Part shown: piece by piece, positions 1 through 14,764 of the stretch | How positions within the stretch are numbered: the first letter of the stretch is position 1 | Layout of the letters: the number at the start of each line of letters is the position of its first letter | Assembly: GCA_028023455.1 (NCBI GenBank) | Contig: JAQFVV010000499.1 | Span: 124,001 to 188,000 of the forward strand | DNA from: Epiperipatus broadwayi | Lineage: Eukaryota; Onychophora; Udeonychophora; Euonychophora; Peripatidae | Reading direction: 5' to 3' | DNA length: 64,000 bases | Notes under the pieces: model-generated | The model's database searches: none | What the model was told of the DNA's origin: nothing | Seen by the model: only the letters and a program-made list of their open reading frames with translations | Made by a program: the position numbers and the translations under genes

Positions 1-2569
1 TATTGAGTACAAATGATTATAAGATTCCTATCACATTCATAATCATTAGTTTTCTTAATGATTTTCACCATGCTCTTACATGAGAAGATATTTTTATATT
101 AATATCAAAACTAAACAGAATAAGTACATATTTTTGTAATAATTTATAGTATATATTTACATAGTAAGGAAACGAATGATTCACACTGATAAATAAGATT
201 TTGCAAGACTAACACATATAAATGAAAATTTAAAGTGCTAAATAAAAAATAAATTGAATATAATAGCCAATAATGAATGTTATTAATTCAACCAGTATTT
301 AGTCAAATCAGATAACTATCAGTCACCAAATTGGTGACAAAATGTATTAAATTAGTCTGACTTATTTAGAAGAATGATTAATGAATGATTGTAAAAAATA
401 TGTAATTTTCTCTATTGCTCAAACAATTCGGTTTATTGATATTTTATAGAAGTCCATATCAACAGTGTTAATATTCAAAACACACCTGCATACCATTGCA
501 AAAAGTGAAAAAGTAAATAAGAAATCATAGGAATCTTCAAATGTTTTATTACTGGAAATTTTAAGTACAAAAATATGAGAGGAAATGAAAAATATGGTTC
601 ACTATTTTCCAATAAATTTATAATAGACCACCTTATGACTATATTCTTAAAAAAAGGGTCACTAAAAGTAACATTTCCTAGTTGGTCTCCATATATCTAT
701 CATTGTATTTAATTACCCAATATGACACAATGACGTATTGAGCATGATATTAATTTATAAAGGATTGTAAAATAATTTTATAAAAGATTGTAAAGTAACT
801 TTGTTAGAGTCATTTATTTTTACAAAACACGATTTCTATTTTGATAAAATTTGCAAATTTTTAGTATTTTCCATATTTAATATTTTTTTTTTCATAAACA
901 CCATTGACACTTGACATTGCTATTATTTGCAATTATGAGCCCTTTTTGCTTGAAATATTTTAGCTGTTTATTATTCTAGAAATATAATTTTTTATTTTCA
1001 ATTTTATTATTTTTACAATCTAACTGCTTTCACTTGCTGACCTGATTGTGATGTATTGAGTTTTGATTCAGTCTTAGAAACTGGGCATTGCTATGCCTCA
1101 TATTTACATTTTAATGTTAATACTCTTATCAAAGGTATTCTACCTTTTCATCAACATCGCATACATTATTTAATTAAATAATATAAATTTAAAGAAAATA
1201 AACTGAATACACAGTCTTTACACACCAACTGTTTATTTACTTTTTAAATCTTCAAAATGAAACCTATATATAATGAATTGCTAAACATTGTCTTAACATG
1301 ATATAGTGTTAAATCAGAAATGACATACAAATGACACACAATTTTAAGTAATTTAATTTATTTGGAGAGCAGTGGGAAACTTCATTTTATTGAAACTGTT
1401 TGAAATCAAGAGAATACATATATAATCAAAGTTACAATACTCATTAGCATATATCATGTAAAAATAATAAATATCTATCTTTGCAAAATGTCATGTTCTA
1501 GGTATTTTATACAACTTGTATTAATATATCTAGCACTTGGAATTTTTCATTCTAATTATTGCATATTATTCAGCTTTAAAACTGCCATTTTGATATATAT
1601 TAGCTAAATCTTACCACAGCATATTACAAACTTTGAAAAGTCTCTTATTTTGTAGAATGTTCAGTTAAAATATGCAAATATAGTGATATACAAAATAAAC
1701 TAATGCAAACTCTTTAAAATACTTTATTAGAATAGAAATAAACTGAGACCCTGCGGAATCTCACTGCTCTCGTTAAAATACATACAACAGCCAATCAGAA
1801 TGTCATGATAGCCATCTAAGCAACAATCAAATTTATCTATTAGAATAGATAAATTTTAATGTTTTTAATTTTTAATTATAAAAAAAGAAGGAAAATCTAC
1901 TTTGATTTTGATTTTCAAAGTGTAATGATTTCAAAAACATGTTTAATTGATCTAAGTCAGTGTATTTAAAACTTTTTTAAAATTAATTTTAAAATATCTC
2001 TTTGTATTGTATTTTATTTTTTTAAAATAAGTTCCAAAATTTATTACAAAATATATCTAAAACTTGTTCTGAAAAGGGAAGAGAAAATTTTTTGCTAGTG
2101 TAAAAACATCATTTACCATACTATGTAAAAGATGTTAATTTGTTATTTTGATATCAAGTTTTTTTTTTTTTTCTATTTTTGAAAACTATTGTCCAATAAT
2201 AGAATTATAAGTTGAAAAGGCTTAAACATAATTTTCAAAATTCAGTTATTAGATGATCGATGGTTAGTATTTACTATCAGCAATATCAATAACATTTAGA
2301 GCCAATACATATAGGAGCACAAATTAAAACTTGTCATTAATTTCACTCACATATTTGCAATGGAAAGAGGACATTAACTAGTGAATTTCAATATGAACAT
2401 AAATAAAAAGAACTTGTCTCAAGTATAAAATACAAACTGTATGAAAAACATATAGAGAATTATATCTCAGGCATGGAAAAAGCTGCTTAAAATTTAATAA
2501 CTCAAAAAGTTCACAGTTATATTTTCTGTACTGCCTAAATTCAATTCATGTAATTATATATAACAATCA
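1..2569. other. AT-rich intergenic DNA, no gene seen
   Basis: All frames are broken by frequent stops and I recognise no protein, RNA or element. The one small structure is a perfect palindrome with 12-bp arms at 1830-1841 and 1844-1855 (AATTTATCTATT and its complement). Homopolymer A and T runs are common, as in the rest of the window. Confidence 0.7.
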
Positions 2570-2720
2570 GGCTGGAGACTCTTTCCCTATCTGCTATACC
2601 AGGGTGCCACTAGGCTATTGGAAGCTAAAAAGTTTATACAGTAGGCAGATATGTCTGGGTAAGATTCGACTTTTATTGACCGAAAGCCCTAGCCACTAGC
2701 TCATGGAGTAGCTGAGTTTT
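2570..2720 (-). repeat. tRNA-derived SINE, degenerate
   Basis: This patch has clearly more G and C than its flanks. Read on the minus strand it has a tRNA-like head. An A-box-like stretch (CTAGTGGCTAGGGC) lies near 2688-2701 and a B-box-like stretch (AGTCGAATCTTAC) near 2658-2670, which is a tRNA-like spacing. A body follows towards 2570. The acceptor and anticodon arms do not fold as a working tRNA, so I call it a SINE relic. The family was not identified and both ends are approximate. Confidence 0.5.
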
Positions 2721-2790
2721 ATAATACAAATTTCAAATTTATTTTTAATTATATATGTCAACATATTATTGATGAAGATAAAATAATAAG

Positions 2791-2836
2791 TCATTGACAG
2801 CACTAATAAGACATCATTGACAGCACTAATAAGACA
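2791..2836. repeat. 23-bp perfect tandem duplication
   Basis: The unit TCATTGACAGCACTAATAAG plus ACA occurs twice head to tail (2791-2813 and 2814-2836) with no mismatch, so the duplication is recent. It has no coding content. Confidence 0.9.
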
Positions 2837-3563
2837 AACATTTATAAGCCCATCATATATATAAAACAAATTTGAGGATTAGATTATTTATCATTATTCT
2901 ATAGATTTAAATTCTGATATTTTTATTAATCTGCACAGATGGAAATTTTTTATACCATTTACTATTTTATAATGTTAAGCACAGATAGACTACATAGAAA
3001 GCACACTTTGAGACTTTCAAATCATTTAAGCTCAGGCTAAAAGTTTGCAGTTAAACCAATGCTCACTTCCTCATATACAGACATAACCAAGAAAACATGA
3101 TGTTAGCATAAAACCATACTGACAAGAATGTACATCTATGGCATAATATTATTAAAGAATGGATACTCAACCAGTACAGAATGTGCATCTGTCTGGTGAA
3201 GGAATCATATAAAAAAAATATTGAAAAACAACAACAAAATGGTCCAAATGGAGGGATAGCGGTCCTTGCAACTTATAGTCCATATCGATAGAGCATAAGG
3301 AATCAAATGATGTAGGGAATACCTCTATCACCAATAACAATGTGATGGCTACACTTTTGGGCCACGAATTCAGTTGGGTACTAAGCCCTGTATGCTATTA
3401 CACTTTAGATTCCATTGACATAATACCCATACATCCCTCCACCAGCACAGATTCAACTATGAAACAGATAGTCCAAAATTAGCCCTACATAATCTAATCT
3501 AAACTTATGAATCTATGCAGCCATCTACACTTATTTTAAATTATTAATTTAAAAGAAATTATG
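2837..3563. other. Non-coding stretch with a GC-richer island
   Basis: No gene is evident. Roughly 3150-3520 has a more balanced base composition than its surroundings and reads like a distinct sequence block, possibly an old repeat or a non-coding RNA exon. No frame stays open and no known motif appears. Confidence 0.4.
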
Positions 3564-7418
<3,855 letters not shown>

Positions 7419-7548
7419 TTATTATCATTATTATTGATAATGATACTGCTGCTGCTACTACTACTATACTACCACCACTACAATTATTATTAGCTGGATT
7501 ACTATTACTACTACTACTATTATTGCTACTGCTGCTGCTACTATTACA
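7419..7548. repeat. Mixed trinucleotide microsatellite
   Basis: Imperfect blocks of ATT, CTG/GCT, ACT and ACC triplets alternate (for example CTGCTGCTGCTACTACTACT at about 7446-7465). It looks like an aged trinucleotide tract in which point changes spread into new triplet phases. Confidence 0.9.
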
Positions 7549-9616
7549 CTTAAACTATTTGACTAATTACGAATTTTAATTCATATTTTAGTAATTCCTA
7601 TTTATAATATATGTGTTTATGATTTATATATTTCAGTTATATTTCAAATCATATTTCAAAAATTAATTTAGGATGATAAATTATTGCATACTGAATTAGA
7701 AGTAATTTATTTAAATACTTTATAACAAATTAAAAATAAAAAGTAGTCTAATCCTGCAATACATCTTGATTAATTCTTATATATATCAGATTCTTACTCA
7801 AACACATATTTATGTTAAATTCATATATATTATTATATATTAACCAGCTTGATACTGTGATTGAATAATATATTAATTTTAACTTTTCATAATTGTGAAT
7901 TTGTTGTTTGTGTCAACGGAGTGTTTTGGTTATTGACCAGTTATTTTGTCTAAAAAGTAGTTAGTGTTTTGTATAAATGGTTTTTTTTTTTCTGGAGATG
8001 TGTATATAGTTAGGTATAATGCTTTAATTAATGTTGAGGTTATATATATATATACACATACTTAAAATCAGTTTATTTACTGTTATGGATTTTGGTTATT
8101 AAAATGAAGACCAATGATATGATCATCATTTTTTTAATTAGTTCAACCTTTTATTTTTTATTCCATTCCATTTTATAGAAATATTTTTTTTATTAACTTA
8201 AAGGAGATTCTTTGATTCCTTTTTATAAGTTTAAAGAAACCCATGGTTTTTTTTTATTATTAAAAGTGCTATTATCATGTCATTATTTATATAGTAAATG
8301 AACATAATGCAGTGAGATTTCTGGTTTTTATTTTTCTTATTTTTATCAGGCATCACAAATGTCTGAGATTTCTTAATTGAAACATTGATTTGGTTTTTAC
8401 TGAAATTAGATTAATGGGTACATGTATTTGTGAATGATGATTATCTTTTATATTTGTAATAATGACAAACACATTTGAATTAGTTTCTTCATTCCTAGGA
8501 GATTGTAAAATTATTACCAGATAACAGTTGGTAACTGAAGCAGAGGGTGCAATAATTCCCTTGATTACGGACTTAGGAAACCATTTAATGATGATTTTTT
8601 ATTTAGTCAAATACTACTATACTCCACTCAAAAAACTGTTTAAAGTTAAGTAAGACATTGTGGGATTTTGTGAACTTAGATGAAAATGTGAAGAAACAAT
8701 AAAAATGAATATATATTTTATAATAAAGATTCTATTTATTAGAAACATAAGTGGAATGGAATTTATTATTAAAAAATGCAAACCATGTTATATTTTATTC
8801 CAAGCCCCCTTTACATACAAACATTCATTGTGTATAATAACTCACATTTTGTTGACCAGCCTTAATTATAATATAATAATTATTGTCTATTGTTTTGTAA
8901 GAATACAGTACAGAACTTTTAACATGCATCCACACACATATTATTTTGAAGAAATACAGACATCGATTTGTATTCTTAACAGAACATTTAAAGGTACGAA
9001 GAGAAAAATGTTGGCATTAATGAGGGATTGAAAGTGATATACATGAGTGAGGGAACAAATATATCTTATTAACATTATTGAAAAAATTAAAAACTGAAAT
9101 AGCGATTGGATGGGACATAATTCTAAAAGAAATGATAATAAATGGGCAATTGAAGATTTAAATTGAATTTCTAGATAGTGTAAAAACATAGAAAGAGAGT
9201 ACACATTAGATTCCAGACTGGATATAAACATTTGCTGGAATGTGCAGAGAAAATGTGGATCAGAATAATTAGATTAAACTTAGAAAGATATTCTTTCTAC
9301 AGTGGCTTGATAATGTTTGAAAATCTAATAAATTGAGCACTAAACATACATAATCACACACACACACACTATCAGCTATCACATATTTTATTTCTTTGTG
9401 AGAAAATCTAAGAATGCTAAACACTTATTCCTTTAACCCCATGATTTATTAAGGCTTTGTTTTCTGACAAATATTGGATATAGAGTAAATTTTGAACTTA
9501 AACCAGATATGTAAATGCAGCATTATTAATTTTAACGTATAATCAAAATTTCATTTTATAACAATTTTTGTAAATTAACACAGAAATAAATTAATTGTAA
9601 ATATTTAACAAATTCA
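7549..9616. other. AT-rich intergenic DNA with a faint coding-like patch
   Basis: No recognisable gene. The overlapping frames at 8705-9031 (plus) and 8941-9231 (minus) lack domain similarity. Around 9040-9310 the plus strand is more G-rich and could be a worn mobile-element fragment, but I could not match it to a family. A short CA repeat occurs at about 9354-9368. Confidence 0.4.
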
Positions 9617-9920
9617 ACATGCATACATCCACTTTCTTTACCAAAAAACCTAAGAATAAAATGGTAATCACTTATTCTCTTAGCTTTGGATTTTATTAAA
9701 ATTTAGTTTTTTTAATTCTATAATTATTTACAAATATTGTTATAAAATAAGAAATTTAAATTAGTAATTCTGTACTTGCAACAAGTTTAATATGGACAAT
9801 CACTTTCATTATAGCATTTGTCATAAAAAAAAAAACCTTAATAAAATTCAAAGTTAAGAAAATAAACTGTTACCATCTTATTCTTAGATTTCCTGACAAA
9901 GAAACTGAATATATGCATTT
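9617..9920. repeat. Foldback (MITE-like) with diverged ~90-bp arms
   Basis: The left arm (about 9617-9708, ATGCATACATCC through CCTAAGAATAAAATGG to GGATTTTATTAA) is the inverted complement of the right arm (about 9837-9920, CTTAATAAAATTC through CATCTTATTCTTAG to ATATATGCAT). The loop is about 130 bp. There is no transposase. Related fragments sit near 13055-13210 and 14485-14600, which share ATATGCATTT, GAAGTTGA and CTAATTCCAG blocks, so this is a dispersed family. Confidence 0.65.
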
Positions 9921-10137
9921 AGTATTGACAACTCATTGAAGTTGATTTGTATCTTTTCTATTATATAGATATAAAATACTATCTAATGATATATTAGGAA
10001 TTATAAATAAAATAGGAATTCATATAACATTATAATACTAGCTAAAAAACAAAATTTTACTAAAATTCTTCAATGACCATGATTTCATCTATTAATAAAT
10101 AGACCTTTTCAAATAAAATTTAACTGAACATACTACC

Positions 10138-10693
10138 TATATATACAAACCAAATAACCTTCCCACCATTCACTTCAAAAGCTAACTTCCTTTAACATCA
10201 AAGGTTGTCTTCATAAGATTAATGTCCCCATATTCACAATATTTTACTATCAACATTTCTGTTACTCTTCATTTCAATATATTTTTTTAAATAAAAGATA
10301 ATTTCAGTATTTTTAAGTAACATTTTATGACTTGTATTCAAATCATGAATATACAAAGCTGAGTTATGATATCTATTTTAACAATATTCTTATGAACTTC
10401 CATAATGAAAGAGTTAAAGTTCATAAGAATAGAGTTAAAAATAGATATCATAACTTAGCTTTGTATATTCATGAACTGAATACAAGAAATAAAATATTAT
10501 TTGACAATACAGAGGTTATCTTTTATATATATATAAAAAGTGAATTAAAATGAAGAATAAAAGAAATTTTTATCGTAAAATATTTTGAACCTGAGGTCAT
10601 CAATTTCATGAAGACATCCTTTGATGGTAAAGGAAGTTAGTTTTGGAAGAGAATGATGGACAGGCTATTTTGTTTTGTGTGTATATATATATG
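10138..10693. repeat. Large foldback, arms ~270 bp
   Basis: Almost the whole segment is one inverted repeat centred near 10413. Matching blocks include CTAACTTCCTTTAACATC at about 10182-10199 with GATGGTAAAGGAAGTTAG at about 10623-10640, and ATATACAAAGCTGAGTTATG at about 10351-10370 with its complement at about 10452-10471. The arms have small mismatches and indels, so the element is old. The 73-codon frame at 10332-10553 runs through the palindrome and is not a gene. Confidence 0.8.
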
Positions 10694-10889
10694 AAATAAT
10701 AAATTTAACGGTTTTTCAAACTATTACAAACAATCCTTAAAATCCACAGAAGTACTTTCGGTGAATTTCTTCAACCTGCCTCAACTGCCATTGAATTTGA
10801 GGCAGGTTGAAGAAATTCACCGAAAGTACTTCTGCGGATTTTAAGGCGTGTTTGTAATAGTTTGTAAACCGTTAAATTTATTATTTCAT
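10691..10889. repeat. Near-perfect palindrome, arms ~94 bp, 12-bp loop
   Basis: The left arm starts ATGAAATAATAAATTTAACGG and the right arm ends with its complement. The stem closes at TCAACCTGCCTCAA / TTGAGGCAGGTTGA around the loop 10785-10796. Arm identity is high. Several differences are CA in the left arm against CG in the right arm (for example CCACAG against CTGCGG read inverted), as expected from deamination of methylated CpG. It abuts the previous foldback and has no coding capacity. It is likely a MITE or snap-back copy. Confidence 0.9.
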
Positions 10890-10941
10890 TTATAATTACA
10901 ATTTTGTTTTTAATTAATGGACATTTTATTTATTATATATA

Positions 10942-11254
10942 TATGTCAACAGATGGCGTTCTACCAAAAACACCATCAAGCATATTTCGTTTACATATAT
11001 GTCAGAGAATGCATTCACTATCTCTAACTTTAATTCCACTTTCAGATCATGATTTCAAGCTATTTGCTATCGTCAGTGAAAGACAGGAATAAGAACTAGA
11101 TCTAAACACAAACTCTGAGCGTTTATGAAACAGTTTCTATTCAGCTTGCAAGCGTGAATTTTTTAGACACGTTAATGTCTTCGAACTCAGCATAGCAAGC
11201 CAGATAGCTACATGGGTCTGATATCAGTTCAGCATCACCACATAGTAGAAGCCT
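10942..11254 (+). repeat. Unidentified 313-bp repeat, copy 1, with 49-codon micro-ORF
   Basis: This copy matches copy 2 (11341-11653) with only about 12 substitutions over 313 bp and no indel, at a spacing of 399 bp. It starts TATGTCAACAGATGGCG and ends CACATAGTAGAAGCCT. It contains an open frame at 10943-11092: an ATG at the repeat edge, 49 codons beginning MSTDGVLPKT and ending FAIVSERQE, then TAA. The sequence keeps more CpG than its surroundings, consistent with recent arrival. I do not recognise the family and no function is assigned to the micro-ORF. It could be a fragment of a larger element's coding or terminal region. Confidence 0.85.
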
Positions 11255-11340
11255 CTGCAATATATATCATTGCAAGAAAGACCTCAAAGATACATTTATG
11301 AAAAACAAAATCAAGTTAAAAACTTGTTAACGCTTGTATT
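11255..11340. other. 86-bp spacer between the two direct repeats
   Basis: The spacer holds GCAATATATATCATTGC, a small palindrome at about 11257-11273, followed by an A-rich stretch. Direct repeats around a short unique core could be a much-reduced LTR-like arrangement or a partial tandem array. The sequence does not decide between these. Confidence 0.6.
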
Positions 11341-11650
11341 TATGTCAACAGATGGCGTTCTACCAAAAACACTGTCAAGCGTATTTCATTTACATAAACG
11401 TCAGAGAATGCATTCATTATCTCTAACTTTAATTTCACTTTCAGATCATGATTTCAAGCTATTTGCTATCATCAGTGAAAGACAGGAATAAGAACTAGAT
11501 CTAAACACAAACTCTGAGCGTCTATGAAACAGTTTCTATTCAGCTTGCAAGCGTGAATTTTTTAGGCACGTTAATGTCTTCGAACTCAGCATAGCAAGCC
11601 AAATAGCTACATGGGTCTGATATCAGTTCAGCATCACCACATAGTAGAAG

Positions 11651-11653
<3 letters not shown>
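11341..11653 (+). repeat. Unidentified 313-bp repeat, copy 2, with 49-codon micro-ORF
   Basis: Second full copy. The micro-ORF spans 11342-11491 and again ends SERQE followed by TAA. Compared with copy 1, most coding differences change the amino acid (for example PSS to LSS, IPL to ISL, IVS to IIS). That argues against strong purifying selection between the two, although the frame stays open. Just downstream is a pure TA tract, a common insertion neighbourhood in this window. Confidence 0.85.

Positions 11654-11692
<39 letters not shown>
11653..11692. repeat. (TA)20 microsatellite
   Basis: Uninterrupted TA dinucleotide tract directly abutting the end of repeat copy 2. Confidence 0.97.
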
Positions 11693-11696
<4 letters not shown>

Positions 11697-13600
11697 AATC
11701 TATTTGTTAATAGATGAAATCATGGTTGTTTAAAAATTTTAGCAAAATTTTGGTTTTTGGATAGTATTGTAATGTTGTAACATTACATGATTTTCTATTT
11801 TTTTATATGTTACTATCAAAGTATGAAAACTGGAGTTGTATAGAATTTCTAAGCATTCTATATAATACAAAAAATGAAATGTCGAAATATGAAAAGCATA
11901 AAATTTTATACATTTGCTAGGCATTCTATAAAATGCCAAAAAGAAAATTGGTAAAGTATAAAATATTCTCAGCCATGACATTTAATGTTGCAAAGCAAGT
12001 TCATATGTGACTTTTGGCTATGCTTACTTAGGAAATCAGTGCTGCCCAGACATGCATAAACTGTCAATGAAACATTCATATTACCTGTGGGAATAATTAT
12101 GATGGAAGTGAGAGCATAAATGATTATGATCTCAATATATTGTGCAATCTTTGCCTTAATATTGAAAATGCTGTTGAAATTATAATTCAGTCTAAACTGA
12201 ATCTGGAAATACAAACCAAAAAATGAAAATGTATTCTGATGAAAAAAATTCTTTTGCACTCTTGGAGATCATTGTGTGAATTCCTTTCCCAGATACAGGC
12301 AAGCATGAAGTGACTCATGCAATCTGCAGTTGATTATTATGATAGTTTTTCCTGACTTGGAATTTTAAATCAATTCTACGCTAGATCACAATTCATTTTA
12401 TGTCACAAGAACTTCTTGAGAATTGAAGATGGTCATGAAAGAGAAATAGTTCTGCAATCATCCACTTCTGCTGAGTTTGTGACCCAAAGATCTTGAGGTG
12501 TACTTGCAAGATTAAGTACCAAAATTTAAAGTCATTTTGTATAAAAAAGGCAGTTAAGTACAATTCAAAATGCTATTCCAGTCTACCTTGTAGCAACAAA
12601 TAATTCTGCACCAGTTTTTTTCTCTTTATATGAAAAAATTCCATAATTTGTATTTGTTACATTCTCACATGTATCTTTTCAATAGAAGTCTTTTCCATAC
12701 TTTATCAAAAATTTATTTGGCATTTTTTATAATTCCTAGATATCCTATAAAATGTCTAGGGAAAGTATGTACATTTTTTAAAATAAAAATGAAATTTCAC
12801 ATTTTGTCCCAATAGATGCACACATTGTTGAGAATCCTTAGGTGTTCTATACAATACTAGATTTTCACAATTTTCCTGTAACATATATATTTTCAAATTT
12901 TATTCTTATCTTAGTATATCTTTTATCTTAGCTCAATATATGTAATGTTGTGTTTATTAAATATTTACAGTTAATGGACTTCTGTTATTATTTACCAAAA
13001 TTATTATAAAAGGAGATACTGTCTCAAATTTTTGTGTATTTGATTATAAGCTTAAATTGATAATACTGCCTTCACATTTGGATTAAGTTTGAAATTCTTC
13101 CTAATTCCAGAAAGTGTCAAAAAACCAGAACTAAGACAAGGATTTTATCAAAGAAAATGAGTATATGCATTTATATTTGACAATTTATGAAGTTGACTCT
13201 TTATTTCTATTACACACATATTTAAGGCTGTGTTTATTAAATATTTACATTTAATTGACCTATTCATGCGGCAACTAAGTCCAAATACATTACTGTAATA
13301 AGCCATAGTCAGATTTCCATAGAATTATTTCTTAATAAAGTTTTAAACAAAGTTCACTTTTTTACATTAATGCCAATTTATTGATCAAATAAAAAATGGA
13401 AAGCATCATCAATACAAGAAAGTGGACATTGTTGCAAGTTTGTTAAAAATGATTCTATGACAATCTGCTCTATAAATTATTATAGTAATTGCTCTGTGAA
13501 TAATTTGACAATCTCATCATTACATATTTAATAGCTATGATTTACTTATGTCCTTTTTAAAATTATTACAATTAATTAACTTCCATAATTATTTACAAAT
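11693..13600. other. Intergenic DNA with a recurring worn motif
   Basis: No gene. A short motif of the type CTAGGCATTCTATAAAATG recurs in diverged form near 11850, 11917, 12735 and 12838, suggesting scattered remains of an old tandem or dispersed repeat. About 12250-12600 is GC-richer and could be a worn transposon or retrotranscript, but every frame has stops. The minus-strand frames at 11739-11981 and 11969-12259 have no recognisable domain. Confidence 0.5.
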
Positions 13601-13927
13601 ATGGGTATGACAAGAATCTTGGCCTCAGGGTGGCCTTTGAGCATTCCATCATCAGATTTTCAATTGGATGGATGGTTGAAGAGTTGGAGTGTGGAGTGGA
13701 TTGAAGCCTGTCCATTAAAGTATGAAGATTGGCTATCTTACTATATATCTGAGCACTTATAGTTTATATGTGTGGAGATGATAATCTGGACCAACTGATG
13801 ATTGCTGGTTAGGCATGAAATACTAGGCAATTATTTATCTTTTCAACATATATGTGTTCAAGTGTATCAGGGTTATGAGATAGAGTGGAAAGTGGTGGGT
13901 CATGTGAAAGTCTGTGCTCATATACCC

Positions 13928-13930
<3 letters not shown>
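13601..13930 (+). repeat. Family B SINE-like unit, copy 1
   Basis: The unit starts ATGGGTATGACAAGAATCTTGG and contains, in order: CATTCCATCATCAGATTTTC, a GGATGGATGGTTGAAGAG block, GAAGCCTGTCCATTAAAGTATG, a GATGATAATCTGGACCAACT block and GATTATTTATCTTTTCAAC. The same order recurs at 14138-14475, twice at 48343-49072, and inverted at 35403-35930. Complete copies end in a tRNA-like promoter segment; here the end is cut by a TA tract. It has no coding content. Confidence 0.85.
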
Positions 13931-13960
<30 letters not shown>

Positions 13961-13984
13961 CAGGTTTATAGTGAGCATATACCC

Positions 13985-14017
<33 letters not shown>

Positions 14018-14034
14018 CAGGTTTATAGTAAGCA
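13921..14034. repeat. 57-bp tandem duplication with internal TA tracts
   Basis: TATACCCTATATATTA, a TA tract and CAGGTTTATAGT occur twice with a 57-bp period (13921 and 13978). The three overlapping frames here (13802-14126, both strands) encode Tyr-Ile runs produced by the TA tracts and are not genes. Confidence 0.9.
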
Positions 14035-14475
14035 TGTGTTTCAGTTATTACATAGTAGAGATGTCTGCCCATCCCTTGTATTATACATTAAATGGATTCT
14101 GTCCTGTACATGAGGGGTCATATTGACCTTAGGTCAATATGGGTGTGACAAGATTCTTGGCCTCAGGGTGGCTTTTGAGCATTCCATCATCAGATTTTCA
14201 ATTGGATGGATGGTTGAAGAGTTGGAGTGGATTGAAGCCTGTCCATTAAAGTATGAAGATTGGCTATCTTAATATATATCTGAGCACCTATAGTATACAT
14301 GTGTGAAGATGATAATCTGGACCAACTGATGATTGCTGGCTTAGCACGAAATACGTATAGCAGGTGATTATTTATCTTTTCAACATATATGTGTTCAAGT
14401 GTATCAGTGTTATGAGATAGAGTGGAGAGTGGTGGGTCATGTAAAAGTCTGTTCTCATATACTCTATATATTAAA
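14035..14475 (+). repeat. Family B SINE-like unit, copy 2, with leader palindrome
   Basis: This copy repeats the order of copy 1 from about 14139. Its leader (about 14060-14140) ends in an exact palindrome, CATATTGACCT-T-AGGTCAATATG at 14119-14141. A decayed version of the same palindrome appears in the inverted copy near 35729-35753, so it belongs to the family. It sits about 540 bp from copy 1 in the same orientation, i.e. a tandem pair. Confidence 0.85.
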
Positions 14476-14605
14476 TATTGTTAATGTGTATTTATTTGGC
14501 TTAAGTTTGAAATGCATTCTAATTCCAGTGTTTACCAGAAAACCAAGTGATAATAAAATCTAAAGCTAAGAGTAGGAAGTTACTATTTTGTTCACATATA
14601 TATTT

Positions 14606-14764
14606 AATGTTCAAATCACTCTTCCAAACATTATATTTTTTTCAGCAAAACCATCTGTGAATAAATATAAAGTCTGAATTTCAAACAGTATGACTCGTGT
14701 TTATATTTATTCACAGAGAGCATTTCCGAAAAAACATAACATTTGGAAGGGTGGTTTGAACATT
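14606..14764. repeat. Foldback, arms ~65 bp
   Basis: The left arm AATGTTCAAATCACTCTTCC through TCTGTGAATAAATATAAA (about 14606-14671) pairs with the right arm beginning TTTATATTTATTCACAGA at about 14700 and ending TTTGAACATTT at about 14764. The loop is about 28 bp. The arms match well with a few mismatches. Non-coding and MITE-like, or a long hairpin-forming transcript if expressed. Confidence 0.85.

Noticed and set aside
8705-9231. Overlapping 108-codon plus and 96-codon minus frames
   Set aside because: No domains, overlapping on opposite strands, and no splice or promoter context that would support either.
11739-12259. Two adjacent minus-strand frames of 80 and 96 codons
   Set aside because: I looked for a split transposase or RT here and found no motif. 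The frames overlap slightly and are rich in residues coded by AT-rich triplets.
13802-14126. Three overlapping frames with Tyr-Ile runs
   Set aside because: They are produced by the TA tracts inside the 57-bp tandem duplication.
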